Origin: a virus
Length of the DNA: 59,701 nt
Virus record (IMG/VR): IMGVR_UViG_3300028592_000011
Coordinates: 1 to 59,701 of that record
Reading direction: 5' to 3' (one strand)
Part shown: positions 1-8,398 of the stretch, piece by piece
How positions within the stretch are numbered: the stretch's first letter is position 1
How the letters are laid out: each line of letters starts with the position of its first letter
Notes under the pieces: generated by a model
Database searches by the model: none
What the model was told of the DNA's origin: nothing
What the model saw: only the letters and a program-made list of their open reading frames with translations
Program-made: the position numbers and the translations under genes

Positions 1-111
1 CATGTCTCCAGAATTCAGGTTCGCAACATGTGCATGTGCACACGCCCAATCGCATCGCGATTTGCTGTGAGCGCGTGCGGCATTTCGATCTGATCGCATT
101 GCGATAAACCG
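1..111. promoter_or_regulatory. Leader of the packaging genes; candidate cos/terminase-binding repeats
   Basis: No gene. Two inverted repeats with nearly the same half-site lie just before terS: AATCGC-atc-GCGATT at 48-62 and ATCGCA-t-TGCGAT at 93-105. A CATGTG direct repeat lies near 28-39. With the HNH gene at the other end of the window and terS immediately downstream, this is where a small terminase would bind DNA. The binding role is inferred; the repeats are seen. Confidence 0.4.
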
Positions 112-495
112 ATGGCCCGTCACTCTCAATCCCGCGAAGTCGCAGAACTGAAAGGCGCGACGCGGAAACATCCAGAGCGCTACCGCAAGACGCCGCCGGC
201 CGTCGAGCAGCCGCTGGGAACGGCGCCCGCTCACATGAGCGATGAGGCGCAGAAGTGCTGGTTCGAGCTCGAATCGCTGGCGCCGACGGGCGTGTTGAAG
301 GGCGCTGACCGCGTGGCGTTGGAAACGCTCGCGAATCTGCTGGCCGAGTATCGGAAGAACCCGCCCGAGTTCGCGGCCGGCAAGTACACGCACATGATCG
401 GCATGCTGGCACGTTTGGGCATGACGCCTGCGGATAGGCAGAAGCTTGGCACCGAGAAGCCAGAAGACAACGGCAACGAGTTCGACGCCTTCTGA
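112..495 (+). CDS. terS: Terminase small subunit, P27 family
   Basis: 127 aa. It binds the packaging site and loads the large subunit onto phage DNA. The layout fits P27-type small terminases: a basic N-terminus with Pro-rich linker, a helical core (DEAQKCWFELESLAP, GVLKGADRVALETLANLLAEY) and a C-terminal GMTPADRQKL segment. The ATG starts 6 nt after the second packaging-site palindrome. The 3' end overlaps terL by 50 nt, as is common for this pair. The role is supported by the following terL gene. Confidence 0.88.
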   Translation: MARHSQSREVAELKGATRKHPERYRKTPPAVEQPLGTAPAHMSDEAQKCWFELESLAPTGVLKGADRVALETLANLLAEYRKNPPEFAAGKYTHMIGMLARLGMTPADRQKLGTEKPEDNGNEFDAF

Positions 496-2152
496 TCTCG
501 CGAAGAAGTACGCCGACGATGTCCTTGCCGGGAGGATTGTTGCTGGAAAGTACGTGCGGCTCGCGTGCGAGCGCTTCGTTCGGGATCTCGCGCGCCAGGA
601 CTGGGCGTATCGCTTCGATGAGGCGGCAGCGAACAAGGCCTGCAACTTCATGCAGCTCATGCCGCACACGAAGGGCAAGTGGGCGGCGAAGAAAGAGCGA
701 CTGGTCTTTCAGGCATGGCAGTGCTTCATTGAGTGCAACCTGTTCGGCTGGCTGCACCGTGAGACCGGGAAGCGCCGGTTTCGAGAGAGTTATGAAGAGG
801 TTCCGAGGAAGAACGGCAAGTCTCTGAGGCTTGCGGCCCGCGGCATCTACCTGTTCTGCGCGGATGGTGAGTCCGGCGCGGAAGTTTACTCCGGCGCGAC
901 CACCGAGAAGCAGGCGCACGAAGTCTTTCGGCCTGCGTGGCAAATGGTGCAGAAGCTGCCGAAGTTGCGCGAGCGATTCGGCATCGATCAGGCCGGGAAT
1001 CCCAAGAACCCCGGCCCGATGTATGTCACGGAGGACATGAGCAAGTTCGAGCCACTGATCGGCAAGCCCGGCGATGGTTCGAGTCCGCATGCAGCGCTGG
1101 TAGACGAATACCACGAGCACGACACCGATCACATGGTCGATGCCATGCAGACGGGCATGGGTGCTCGAGAGCAGCCGCTGTTGTCGATCATCACGACGGC
1201 CGGCTCGAATCTCGGCGGGCCGTGTTACGAGAAGCGCCGGGACATCATTCGAATCCTTGAGCGGCAGGTCGAAGACGAGACGATCTTCGGCATCCTGTAC
1301 GGCCTTGACGAGGACGATGAGTGGCAGGACCCGCGCAGCCTGCAGAAAGCCAATCCGAACTACGGGATCTCTGTATTCCCTGAGTTCCTGCTGGCGCAGC
1401 TGGAGCAAGCGAAGCGCTCAGCATCGAAGCAAAACGCGTTCCGGACGAAGCACCTGAACGAGTGGGTCGGGGCGCGAACCGTATGGATGAACATGCTCGC
1501 CTGGCAACGCCAGAAGCGAACCATGGTCGTCGAGGACTTTCGCGGCGTCCCGTGCTGGATGGGCGTCGACCTTGCCAGCAAATTGGACGTGGCCGCACTG
1601 GTGATGCTGTTCGAGCGTGGCCAGGAGTCGTTCTGCATCCCGCGGTTCTACGTTCCCGAGGCGGCGCTCGAAGAGAACGACAAGTACCGCCAGTTTGCGA
1701 CCAGCGGCGATCTGATCGTGACGCCGGGCGCACAGACCGATATCGCGTTCATCGAGGAAGACATCAAACGGTTCGCGTCGATCGTGAGTCTGCAGGATGC
1801 CGGCTTCGATGACTGGCAGGCGAACGACCTCATGAACCGCCTTCAGAGCACGAGCCTGAAGGACAAGGTGGTCAACTTCAATCAGACGGTGCGCAACATG
1901 AGCGAGCCGATGAAGGAAGTTGAGGCACGCGTGATCAGCCGTCGACTCTGGCACGACGGGAACCCGGTGATGACGTGGATGATGGGCAACGTCGCGGCGA
2001 AGATCGACGCGAAAGAGAACATCTATCCGCGCAAGGAAAACGAGAACGACCCGAGATGCAAGATCGATGGCCCGGTTGCGCTCATAACCGCGATGGGGCG
2101 AGCGCTCGTGACGAGAGAGCCCGATAAAAAATATCAGATGATTTTCGTCTGA
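446..2152 (+). CDS. terL: Terminase large subunit (packaging ATPase/nuclease)
   Basis: 568 aa, usual length for the Terminase_1 family. It translocates DNA into the prohead and cuts it. Walker A-like EVPRKNGKS lies near residue 119 and Walker B-like AALVDEYHEH near 217, followed by the coupling motif SIITTAGSN. The C-terminal nuclease half contains GVDLASKLDVAAL (first acidic residue) and later DAGFDDWQAND. The start is TTG inside terS; an internal start near LAKKYADDVLAG is possible, since the first 16 residues are low complexity. Translation is probably coupled to terS. Confidence 0.93.
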   Translation: MAPRSQKTTATSSTPSDLAKKYADDVLAGRIVAGKYVRLACERFVRDLARQDWAYRFDEAAANKACNFMQLMPHTKGKWAAKKERLVFQAWQCFIECNLFGWLHRETGKRRFRESYEEVPRKNGKSLRLAARGIYLFCADGESGAEVYSGATTEKQAHEVFRPAWQMVQKLPKLRERFGIDQAGNPKNPGPMYVTEDMSKFEPLIGKPGDGSSPHAALVDEYHEHDTDHMVDAMQTGMGAREQPLLSIITTAGSNLGGPCYEKRRDIIRILERQVEDETIFGILYGLDEDDEWQDPRSLQKANPNYGISVFPEFLLAQLEQAKRSASKQNAFRTKHLNEWVGARTVWMNMLAWQRQKRTMVVEDFRGVPCWMGVDLASKLDVAALVMLFERGQESFCIPRFYVPEAALEENDKYRQFATSGDLIVTPGAQTDIAFIEEDIKRFASIVSLQDAGFDDWQANDLMNRLQSTSLKDKVVNFNQTVRNMSEPMKEVEARVISRRLWHDGNPVMTWMMGNVAAKIDAKENIYPRKENENDPRCKIDGPVALITAMGRALVTREPDKKYQMIFV

Positions 2153-2370
2153 TCGCTCACCGATCCATCTGCATGACGCCTGTAATGGTGTCGAACTGAA
2201 AGCTCAGCGACCCGGGAACCATCCGGGAATAGGTAAACGATCCGGCCGTCGGCGAGGCATAGATCCTTCCGATGATCGGTCCCGCCACGGACGAGGACTG
2301 CGATGACATCCAGCCCCGTCTGTTGCGCGAGCTTACGAGTGTTCTTCTGACTCATGAGTTGGCGTGCCAT
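2134..2370 (-). CDS. Hypothetical 78-aa protein, antisense between terL and the protease
   Basis: The only reading frame filling the 276-nt gap between terL and the protease, and it runs against the operon. Composition looks protein-like (GLDVIAVLVRGG, DGRIVYLFPDGSRVAELSV), but no family is recognised. It overlaps the terL 3' end by 19 nt. The ribosome-binding site is weak (GGGTG about 14 nt upstream); a second ATG lies five codons in. It may be a small moron or antisense regulator, or non-coding. Confidence 0.42.
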   Translation of the reverse strand: MARQLMSQKNTRKLAQQTGLDVIAVLVRGGTDHRKDLCLADGRIVYLFPDGSRVAELSVRHHYRRHADGSVSDQTKII

Positions 2371-2386
2371 AGGCCGCTGATCTTAC

Positions 2387-2411
2387 ACCCGCCCAACGAG
2401 GCGGGTTTTTC
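2387..2411 (+). terminator. Rho-independent terminator before the prohead protease
   Basis: Stem ACCCGCC / GGCGGGT with a 6-nt loop, followed by a T run. It is fused to the ribosome-binding segment of the next gene (TTTCTGGAGA), the same arrangement as at 13116-13156. It probably trims transcription between the packaging genes and the very highly expressed capsid genes. Confidence 0.75.
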
Positions 2412-2428
2412 ATTTCTGGAGACCGCAA

Positions 2429-3028
2429 ATGCTCAAGCGAGCGTACAGCTTGTTCGAGATCAAAGCTGCTGACGACGAAAAGCGCGAGCTGACTGGCATT
2501 GCGACGACACCGTCCGTGGACAGCTATGGCGACATCGTCGAGCCGAAAGGCGCGGAGTTCACACTGCCGATTCCGTTCCTGTGGCAGCACAACTCAAGCC
2601 AGCCAATCGGGCATGTGACGAATGCGAAGGTCACGAAGGACGGCATTGAAGTCGTCGTGAAGCTGGTCAGCACGGATGAGCCGGGCAAGCTCAAGGAGCG
2701 CTTGGACGAGGCTTGGCAGAGCATCAAGCTGAAACTCGTTCGTGGTCTTTCGATTGGCTTCTCGCCCATCGAATACTCGCGAATCGAAGAAACATACGCG
2801 TATCGGTACATCAAGTGGGCGTGGCGCGAATTGAGCGCGGTCACGATACCCGCAAACGAAGACGCGCAAATCATCACCGTAAAATCGATCAAGTCAATCG
2901 ACCGTCAGCTGCTGGCCGCGTCAGGCCGTGAGCAGCGTGGCGGCGTCGCCTTGATCAAATCTCACCCGGCGTCTCGGGAAACCACCGTCCGCAAACGCGG
3001 ACCCGTGCAAATCATCCCGAGGAAATAA
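2429..3028 (+). CDS. HK97-type prohead maturation protease (U35)
   Basis: 199 aa. It cleaves the capsid delta domain and itself inside the prohead. The family pattern is clear: N-terminal strand LFEIKAADDEKRELTGIATT, catalytic His in LWQHN (about residue 53), catalytic Ser in LVRGLSIGF (about 108), and the acidic segment SAVTIPANEDA (about 138). The ATG has a good ribosome-binding site (TGGAGACCGCAA). The capsid gene follows 2 nt after the stop. Confidence 0.93.
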   Translation: MLKRAYSLFEIKAADDEKRELTGIATTPSVDSYGDIVEPKGAEFTLPIPFLWQHNSSQPIGHVTNAKVTKDGIEVVVKLVSTDEPGKLKERLDEAWQSIKLKLVRGLSIGFSPIEYSRIEETYAYRYIKWAWRELSAVTIPANEDAQIITVKSIKSIDRQLLAASGREQRGGVALIKSHPASRETTVRKRGPVQIIPRK

Positions 3029-3030
3029 CC

Positions 3031-4449
3031 GTGAAGAAGACTCTCCAAGACCAGATCAAGGATCTGGAAAACACCCGTGCGGCGAAGGCGGCGCGCCTGG
3101 GCGAAATCACTCAGAAATCCATCGACGAAGAGCGTTCGATGGATGAGGAAGAGGCAACCGAGTTCGACGACCTGAGCGCCGATGTCGAGCAGGTCGACAA
3201 GGACCTCGTCCGCCTGCGCAAGCTGGAGACCTTGCAGGTGAAGTCGGCCGCTCGCGTCACTGTCGACGCTGGCGTGGATCCGGCAGCTGCTTCGAAACAG
3301 CGTGGCACCCCGCACATCGTGCCGCTGGATAAGAAACGCGACAAGGGCCTGGACTTCGCCCGATATGTTGGCTGCTTGGTGGCCGGCAAGGGCAGCATCT
3401 CGGACTCGCTTCAGTTCGCGAAAGGTCGTTTCAAAGACGACGCGATGCTGCACAAGGCGTTGGACCTGCGTAGTCGCATGAGTGCCGAGCAGATCGTGAA
3501 GACTGCTGTCGACATCGGCACGACCACCGACTCGGACTTCGCTTCGCCGTTGGTTTACTACGCCAACATGGTGAACGACTTCATCGACTTCCTGCGTCCT
3601 CAGACAATTGTCGGCCGCATTCCTGGTTTGCGTCAGGTCCCATTCGACATCCGCATGGCTCGACAGACTGCAGGCTCGACTGCGCAGTGGGTGGGTGAGG
3701 GCGCGCCGAAGCCGCTCAGCCGCCAATCGTTCGATGCCGTGACCTTGGGTCACACCAAGCTCGCAGTGATCACCGTGATCACGGAAGAGTTGGCGAGGTT
3801 CTCCAGCCCGTCTGCGGAGACTCTGATCCGTAATGACTTGGCTGCGGCCGTGATTGAGGCATCGGACTCCGACTTCGTGGATCCGGATAACGCCGGCTCT
3901 GCGAACGTGAAGCCGGCATCGATCATCAACGGTGTCTCGGCTGTCGGCAGCGGCGGTACGTCGGAAGCCGATGTTCGCAGCAACGTGAACACGATCATGT
4001 CGGAGTGGATCACCAACAACAAAGGCGTTGTCGGTGGAGTGTGGATCATGCCGACGGTCGTGGCGATGCGCCTGTCGACGATGGTCAATTCGCTGGGTCA
4101 GCCGTCGTTCCCGACCATCAGGGCGGATGGCGGTACGTTCTACGGCCTACCGGTGGTGACCTCGCAGTCGAACGGCCTGCTGAACGGCTCTGCCAACGGC
4201 AAGGTCGTGATTCTGGCGAACGCGCCGGAGATCCTGCTGGCGGATGACGGTCAGGTGTCGATCGACGTGAGTCGCGAGGCCTCTGTGCAGCTCGAAGACA
4301 CGCCGACCAATCCGGTGGTGGCCGCGACGGTTCTGGTCAGCCTCTGGCAGCAGAACCTGCTCGGCATCAAGGCAGAGCGTTACATCAACTGGACCAAGGC
4401 ACGCAGCACCTCCGCTTCGTGGCTGAACTCGGTCAACTGGGGCGAGTAA
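3031..4449 (+). CDS. Major capsid protein, HK97 fold
   Basis: 472 aa, larger than HK97 gp5. The first ~75 residues are a charged coiled coil (DQIKDLENTRAAKAARLGE, VEQVDKDLVRLRKLETL), the scaffolding delta domain expected to be removed by the upstream protease. The rest matches the HK97 family: TTDSDFASPLV, RIPGLRQVPF, GEGAPKPLS, LGHTKLAVITVITEELA, and a late YGLPVVTS strand. It starts with GTG; a typical ribosome-binding site (CGAGGAAATAACC) precedes it. Confidence 0.93.
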   Translation: MKKTLQDQIKDLENTRAAKAARLGEITQKSIDEERSMDEEEATEFDDLSADVEQVDKDLVRLRKLETLQVKSAARVTVDAGVDPAAASKQRGTPHIVPLDKKRDKGLDFARYVGCLVAGKGSISDSLQFAKGRFKDDAMLHKALDLRSRMSAEQIVKTAVDIGTTTDSDFASPLVYYANMVNDFIDFLRPQTIVGRIPGLRQVPFDIRMARQTAGSTAQWVGEGAPKPLSRQSFDAVTLGHTKLAVITVITEELARFSSPSAETLIRNDLAAAVIEASDSDFVDPDNAGSANVKPASIINGVSAVGSGGTSEADVRSNVNTIMSEWITNNKGVVGGVWIMPTVVAMRLSTMVNSLGQPSFPTIRADGGTFYGLPVVTSQSNGLLNGSANGKVVILANAPEILLADDGQVSIDVSREASVQLEDTPTNPVVAATVLVSLWQQNLLGIKAERYINWTKARSTSASWLNSVNWGE

Positions 4450-4506
4450 TCGTTCTGGGCAACGTGTGGCCGGGGACTTCAACCCCGGCCACCTTCTGAG
4501 GCTGCT

Positions 4507-4683
4507 ATGAAACTCATCGCGAACAAAGAGATGTACTACGCCGGCAGGATGCTCAAGGCCGAAGAGGAGTTCGAGTGTGAGGAGAAGTTTGTTGATGTTC
4601 TGATTCTCGTGAGTTCCGCGCGAAAGCCTAAGCAAGAGAAGCGCGGCTACAAGCGTCGCGACATGGTCGTCGAATCTCCGTGA
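4507..4683 (+). CDS. Small protein between capsid and portal (58 aa)
   Basis: ATG frame beginning MKLIANKEMYYAGRML and ending RRDMVVESP. The N-terminus resembles the short beta-rich proteins often found after HK97-type capsid genes, but no function can be assigned. Its TGA overlaps the portal GTG (GTGA), so translation of the portal is probably coupled to it. A CCCCGG-rich hairpin at about 4470-4493 separates it from the capsid gene. Confidence 0.7.
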   Translation: MKLIANKEMYYAGRMLKAEEEFECEEKFVDVLILVSSARKPKQEKRGYKRRDMVVESP

Positions 4684-6038
4684 ACGTCAAGACTCAGGTC
4701 GCTACGCTGTTTCGAAAAGCGGCCGGCATGCTTGCGCCTATCTCGGGCAGCACGTGGTCATGGTGGCCGCGCGTGCTCGAATCGTTCACGGGCGCCTGGC
4801 AGCAGAATGTCACTGTCGACCGCCCGACCGTTGTACAGAACTGGGCGGTGTTTTCGTGCGCGACGTTGATCGCGGGCGATATTGCGAAGATGCCGGCGGC
4901 GGTGATGGACTTCGACCGCGCACAGCGGATCTTCATTCCGACGCTGAACCGTCCGGTGCTGCGGCGTCCAAACCGCTATCAGACGTATGTTGACTTCATG
5001 CGGATGTGGGTACTGTCGTTGCTGCTCAATGGCAACACGTACGTGCTCAAGCAGCGCGATGACAATGGCTTCATCGTCGCTCTATACATCCTCGATCCCT
5101 GCCGAGTCACGCCACTCATTGCGGACGATGGAGGGATCTATTACCAGCTGAGCGAAGATCGCCTGTCACAGCTTGAGGAAAGCGTGGTTGTGCCTGCGAG
5201 CGAGATCATCCACGACCGACTATGGACGATCTATCACCCGCTGATCGGCGTGTCGCCGATATTTGCGTGTGGAGTCTCTGCCATGCAGGCAGCCGCGATC
5301 CAGCAGAACAGCGCTCTTTTCTTTCAGAACATGAGCCGGCCGAGCGGGATTCTCACTGCGCCCGGTTCGATTTCCGACGAAACCGCGACTCGATTGAAGA
5401 CAGCTTGGGAGGCGAACTACTCCGGCGCGAATGCCGGCAAGGTCGCAGTGCTCGGCGATAGCCTGACATACAGCGCGATGAGCATTACTGCCACTGATTC
5501 GCAGCTCATCGAGCAGCTGAAGTTCACCGGCGAGATGATCTGCGCCACGTTCCATGTGCCGCCGTACAAGCTGGGGCTCGGGCAGATGCCGACGGTCAAC
5601 AACGTCGCGGGCCTCAATCAGCAATACTACGACCAAGCGCTGCAGCCGCTCGTGGAGAACATCGAGCGCCGGCTGAAGGATGGCCTTGAGGTGAGCGATC
5701 CATCCGAAGTATGGCTGGACGAAGGCGTCTTGCTGCGTATGGACCCATCGACGCGCATGGACTCGCACATCAAGGCGATCAGCGGAGCACTGCTCGCGCC
5801 GAATGAAGCGCGGCGCATGGAGAACTGGGCACCGCAGGTAGGTGGCGACGTGCTGTATCTCCAGCAGCAGAATTTTAGCCTTGCGGCGCTGGCCAAACGT
5901 GACGCGAAGGACGACCCGTTTGCGAAGGAATCAAGCGTTGCGCCATCACCGGTGAGCCCGTCCGAAGAAGAGTTGGACAAGGCGTTTGCTGACGAACGAC
6001 GCGAATCTCCGCTTACGCTACGAAAGAAGGCTGCATAA
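4680..6038 (+). CDS. Portal protein, HK97 family
   Basis: 452 aa. It forms the dodecameric DNA gate at one capsid vertex. Family signatures: NWAVFSCATLIAGDIAKMP, NGNTYVLKQRDDNGFIVALY, HDRLWTIYHPLIGVSPI, QNSALFFQNMSRPSGIL, and FHVPPYKLGLG near 290. The C-terminal ~60 residues are polar and probably disordered. GTG start coupled to the preceding small gene. Its position after the capsid gene, instead of before the protease, is unusual. Confidence 0.93.
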   Translation: MNVKTQVATLFRKAAGMLAPISGSTWSWWPRVLESFTGAWQQNVTVDRPTVVQNWAVFSCATLIAGDIAKMPAAVMDFDRAQRIFIPTLNRPVLRRPNRYQTYVDFMRMWVLSLLLNGNTYVLKQRDDNGFIVALYILDPCRVTPLIADDGGIYYQLSEDRLSQLEESVVVPASEIIHDRLWTIYHPLIGVSPIFACGVSAMQAAAIQQNSALFFQNMSRPSGILTAPGSISDETATRLKTAWEANYSGANAGKVAVLGDSLTYSAMSITATDSQLIEQLKFTGEMICATFHVPPYKLGLGQMPTVNNVAGLNQQYYDQALQPLVENIERRLKDGLEVSDPSEVWLDEGVLLRMDPSTRMDSHIKAISGALLAPNEARRMENWAPQVGGDVLYLQQQNFSLAALAKRDAKDDPFAKESSVAPSPVSPSEEELDKAFADERRESPLTLRKKAA

Positions 6039-6947
6039 ATGGACCTGAAGAGCTTCGCCGCCGTCGTGATGAAGCACGTTCGGGAGTATGTGCAGCCAGC
6101 GATCGATGAACTCGCACAGAGGATCGACGCGATTCCTGCTGGTAAAGATGGGCGCGACGGCATCGATGGGAAAGACGGTTCGGCAGGCCGTGACGGCATC
6201 GACGGCAAGGACGGAGCACCCGGCGAAAACGGCCGTGATGGCGTGGATGGCAGGGACGGATCGCCAGGAGAGCGAGGCGCTGACGGTAAGGACGGTCGTG
6301 ACGGTGTCGATGGAAAGGACGGCCAGCCTGGCGCGAATGGTCGCGATGGCGTTGACGGGAAGGATGGCGCACCCGGCGCGGATGGCAAGGACGGCCGCGA
6401 TGGCATCGATGGAAAGGATGGTGCTCCGGGCCTCAACGGTAAGGACGGCGTCAATGGAATCGCTGGGAAGGATGGTGAGCCGGGTCGCAATGGTATCGAT
6501 GGCAAGTCCGTCACTGTGGACGACGTGCTGCCTCATTTCGAGCAGGCGTTCACGAAGTGGGCGCTGGATTTCGAGCGCCGTGCGCAGGACATCCACACGC
6601 GATTGCTCGCGAGTTTTGATAAGCCGAAGGACGGCATCGATGGCACGAACGGCAAGGACGGCTCTGACGGCCTCGGCTTCGACGATATGCGCGTTGAGCA
6701 CGACGGTGAGCGCGCATTCACACTGATCTTCGAACGCGGCGAGCAGCGCAAAGAGTTCACGTTTCAGCTTCCTGTCGTGCTCGAGCGCGGCGTGTACAAA
6801 GCCGGCCAGGATTACGAGCGTGGCGACGGCGTGACGGCGGATGGCAGTTATTGGATCGCGCAGAAAGCCAAGCCGAGTGGCCGCCCTGGGCAGTCGCCGG
6901 ACTGGCGATTGAGCGTCAAGCGCGGCCGTGATGGGAAGGGCGCCTAA
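6039..6947 (+). CDS. Collagen-like Gly-X-Y repeat structural protein
   Basis: 302 aa in three parts. Residues 1-34 form a helix. Residues 35-157 are 41 uninterrupted Gly-X-Y triplets dominated by GKD, GRD and GID, with a second short run (about 5 triplets) near 205. The C-terminal ~90 residues (FTLIFERGEQRKEFTFQLP, YKAGQDYERGDGVT, PDWRLSVKRG) are a carbohydrate-binding-like module of the type seen at phage fibre ends. It should trimerise into a rod. It starts 1 nt after the portal stop and ends overlapping the connector gene, so it is expressed as a head protein, perhaps a capsid or neck fibre. Confidence 0.85.
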   Translation: MDLKSFAAVVMKHVREYVQPAIDELAQRIDAIPAGKDGRDGIDGKDGSAGRDGIDGKDGAPGENGRDGVDGRDGSPGERGADGKDGRDGVDGKDGQPGANGRDGVDGKDGAPGADGKDGRDGIDGKDGAPGLNGKDGVNGIAGKDGEPGRNGIDGKSVTVDDVLPHFEQAFTKWALDFERRAQDIHTRLLASFDKPKDGIDGTNGKDGSDGLGFDDMRVEHDGERAFTLIFERGEQRKEFTFQLPVVLERGVYKAGQDYERGDGVTADGSYWIAQKAKPSGRPGQSPDWRLSVKRGRDGKGA

Positions 6948-7303
6948 TGGCACTGATCACCACGGACCAAGCGCTGCTGCAAATCCGCGGTGGTGACGAA
7001 GTCGACGAGGACGAGTTGCAGGAGATGGTCGACGCCGCTTCCGCGATGGTCCTGAACTATCTCAAAAGCGCATCACCCTACGTTCCCGAGATCGACAGCA
7101 GCGGCGATCCAGTGGTCGACAGCTCGGGCGATACCGTCTACACCGAGAACGTCCGACCGGAAGTGCAGCAGGCCACCAAGATGCTGGTCGGCTACCTGTG
7201 GCGCAACCGTGACGAAAACGCAGATGGCGAGTTCGAGCGCGGCTATTTGCCGATGCCGGTGACAGCGATTCTCTATCCACTCAGACACCCAGCAATAGCA
7301 TGA
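6947..7303 (+). CDS. Head-tail connector, gp6-like
   Basis: 118 aa. The helical pattern LITTDQALLQIR ... DEDELQEMVDAASAMVLNYL and the C-terminal PMPVTAILYPLRHPAI fit the HK97 gp6 / phage_GP6 adaptor that sits below the portal. The central DSSGDPVVDSSGDTVYTENVR segment is typical of the family's loop region. It overlaps the collagen-like gene by 1 nt and the next gene by 4 nt. Confidence 0.8.
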   Translation: MALITTDQALLQIRGGDEVDEDELQEMVDAASAMVLNYLKSASPYVPEIDSSGDPVVDSSGDTVYTENVRPEVQQATKMLVGYLWRNRDENADGEFERGYLPMPVTAILYPLRHPAIA

Positions 7304-7524
7304 ACGAAACAGTCAAGATTCTCCGCGCTTTCCGTCCTGGCGACGTGGTGTTTATCGAAGTTCCGGGTTCCCTGAGTTGCGAGGCTCACGCGAGGTATTC
7401 GGAGCATCTCAGTGCAGGACTGGAAGGAACGGGCGTGAAAGTCGTGATCCTTACAGAGGGGAGCCGCGTGGCCGCCGCTGAAGAGCATGTGGTAGCAACT
7501 GAAGAGAGTGCGGACACGAAGTGA
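7300..7524 (+). CDS. Hypothetical head-region protein (74 aa)
   Basis: Small protein beginning MNETVKILRAFRPGDVVFIE, with a VKVVILTEGS strand and a charged C-terminus. ATGA overlaps on both sides place it firmly in the head-tail joining operon. No family recognised. It could be an accessory connector or stabiliser. Confidence 0.75.
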   Translation: MNETVKILRAFRPGDVVFIEVPGSLSCEAHARYSEHLSAGLEGTGVKVVILTEGSRVAAAEEHVVATEESADTK

Positions 7525-7871
7525 GCCTGTCTGCCGGCCGTCTGCGCCACAAAATCAAAATCCAAGAGCCGAGGCAGCAGCAGGACCCGAATACGGGCGC
7601 GATCCGCACGGTGTGGGTGGACTTCGCCACTGATGTCGCGGCTGAGATCGCGCCGCTGAGCGTGCGCGAGTTCATCGCGTCGAGCCAGATGCAGAGTCAG
7701 ATCACTGCGCGCATCACGATCCGATATCGCGCGGGACTCACGGCGCAGATGCGGATCCTGCAGCCGAGCACCGGGAAAATTTATAACCCAGCTGGATGGC
7801 TGGCGGATCCGGACAGCGGGCGCGAGTACGTGACCGCCCCGTGTAGCGAAGGCGCGAACGCGGGAGATTGA
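7521..7871 (+). CDS. Head closure protein (SPP1 gp16 / PF05521-like)
   Basis: 116 aa, GTG start. It seals the connector after packaging and provides the tail-docking surface. The family pattern is present: AGRLRHKIKIQEPRQQQDPN, then VWVDFATDVAAEIAPLSVREF, QITARITIRYRAGL and a final GREYVTAP. It overlaps the preceding gene by 4 nt, and its TGA shares one base with the following ATG. In a standard cluster the next gene would be gp10-like; here the modification cassette is inserted. Confidence 0.85.
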   Translation: MSLSAGRLRHKIKIQEPRQQQDPNTGAIRTVWVDFATDVAAEIAPLSVREFIASSQMQSQITARITIRYRAGLTAQMRILQPSTGKIYNPAGWLADPDSGREYVTAPCSEGANAGD

Positions 7872-8398
7872 TGGACTTCGTTGTGCTCGCCACTGGCCAG
7901 TCGGTAACGGCTGATCAGGTGGAGTACGTCCGCGAGATGCACGCGGTCGGGAAGTGTGGCGCCATTGCGATCTCCGACATGTACGAGCTTGCGCCATGGG
8001 CCGATGCGCTCGTGAGTCAGGACCCGAACTGGTGGGCAAACAATCCCGAAGCATCGGAGTTTACGGGCCGGAAGTTCTGCGGTGGCTTCCATCCGGGCAC
8101 CGAGCGGTTGGAGCAGACCAGCGAGTTCCATTCCGGGCCGAATAGCGGCCTGCAAGGAATGCGCGTGGCGAGAGACGTGTTCCGGGCGAGCCGCATTGTG
8201 CTGATCGGCTTCGATATGCACGGTACGCACTACTTTGGTCCGCATCCAGATCCGTTACCGAACACGACGCCCGAGCGATTTCTGGCGCACATGAGGCAGT
8301 TCGCCGCGTGGCGGTCTGGCCTAGCCATCAACTGCACGCCGGGTTCGGCGCTGAAATGGTTTCCAACAGGCGATCTGCGTGAAGTTCTACGTCCTTGA
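7871..8398 (+). CDS. Rossmann-fold protein resembling GT42 sialyltransferases / DUF115 (copy A)
   Basis: 175 aa, ATG start overlapping the head-closure stop (TGATG). Motif order resembles GT42/MptE-like proteins: an N-terminal strand with a nucleotide loop (VVLATGQS), a middle NSGLQGMRVA helix, strand IVLIGFDMHGTHYFG, and a C-terminal NCTPGSALKWFP. This suggests a CMP- or other nucleotide-sugar transferase-like fold, but catalysis is inferred. A close paralogue lies at 11985-12509. First gene of the cassette. Confidence 0.72.
   Translation: MDFVVLATGQSVTADQVEYVREMHAVGKCGAIAISDMYELAPWADALVSQDPNWWANNPEASEFTGRKFCGGFHPGTERLEQTSEFHSGPNSGLQGMRVARDVFRASRIVLIGFDMHGTHYFGPHPDPLPNTTPERFLAHMRQFAAWRSGLAINCTPGSALKWFPTGDLREVLRP

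Noticed and set aside
2272-2472. Rightward 66-aa frame bridging terL and protease
   Set aside because: It runs through the terminator and into the protease gene out of frame; no ribosome-binding site and no protein-like pattern.
6039-6947. Collagen-like gene as a misplaced tail fibre from a recent insertion
   Set aside because: GC content and overlaps with both neighbours match the operon; nothing marks it as foreign.
6013-6953. Long leftward frames opposite the collagen-like gene
   Set aside because: Repetitive shadow (PSLPS/RPSLP and HRHR patterns) of the Gly-X-Y codons.
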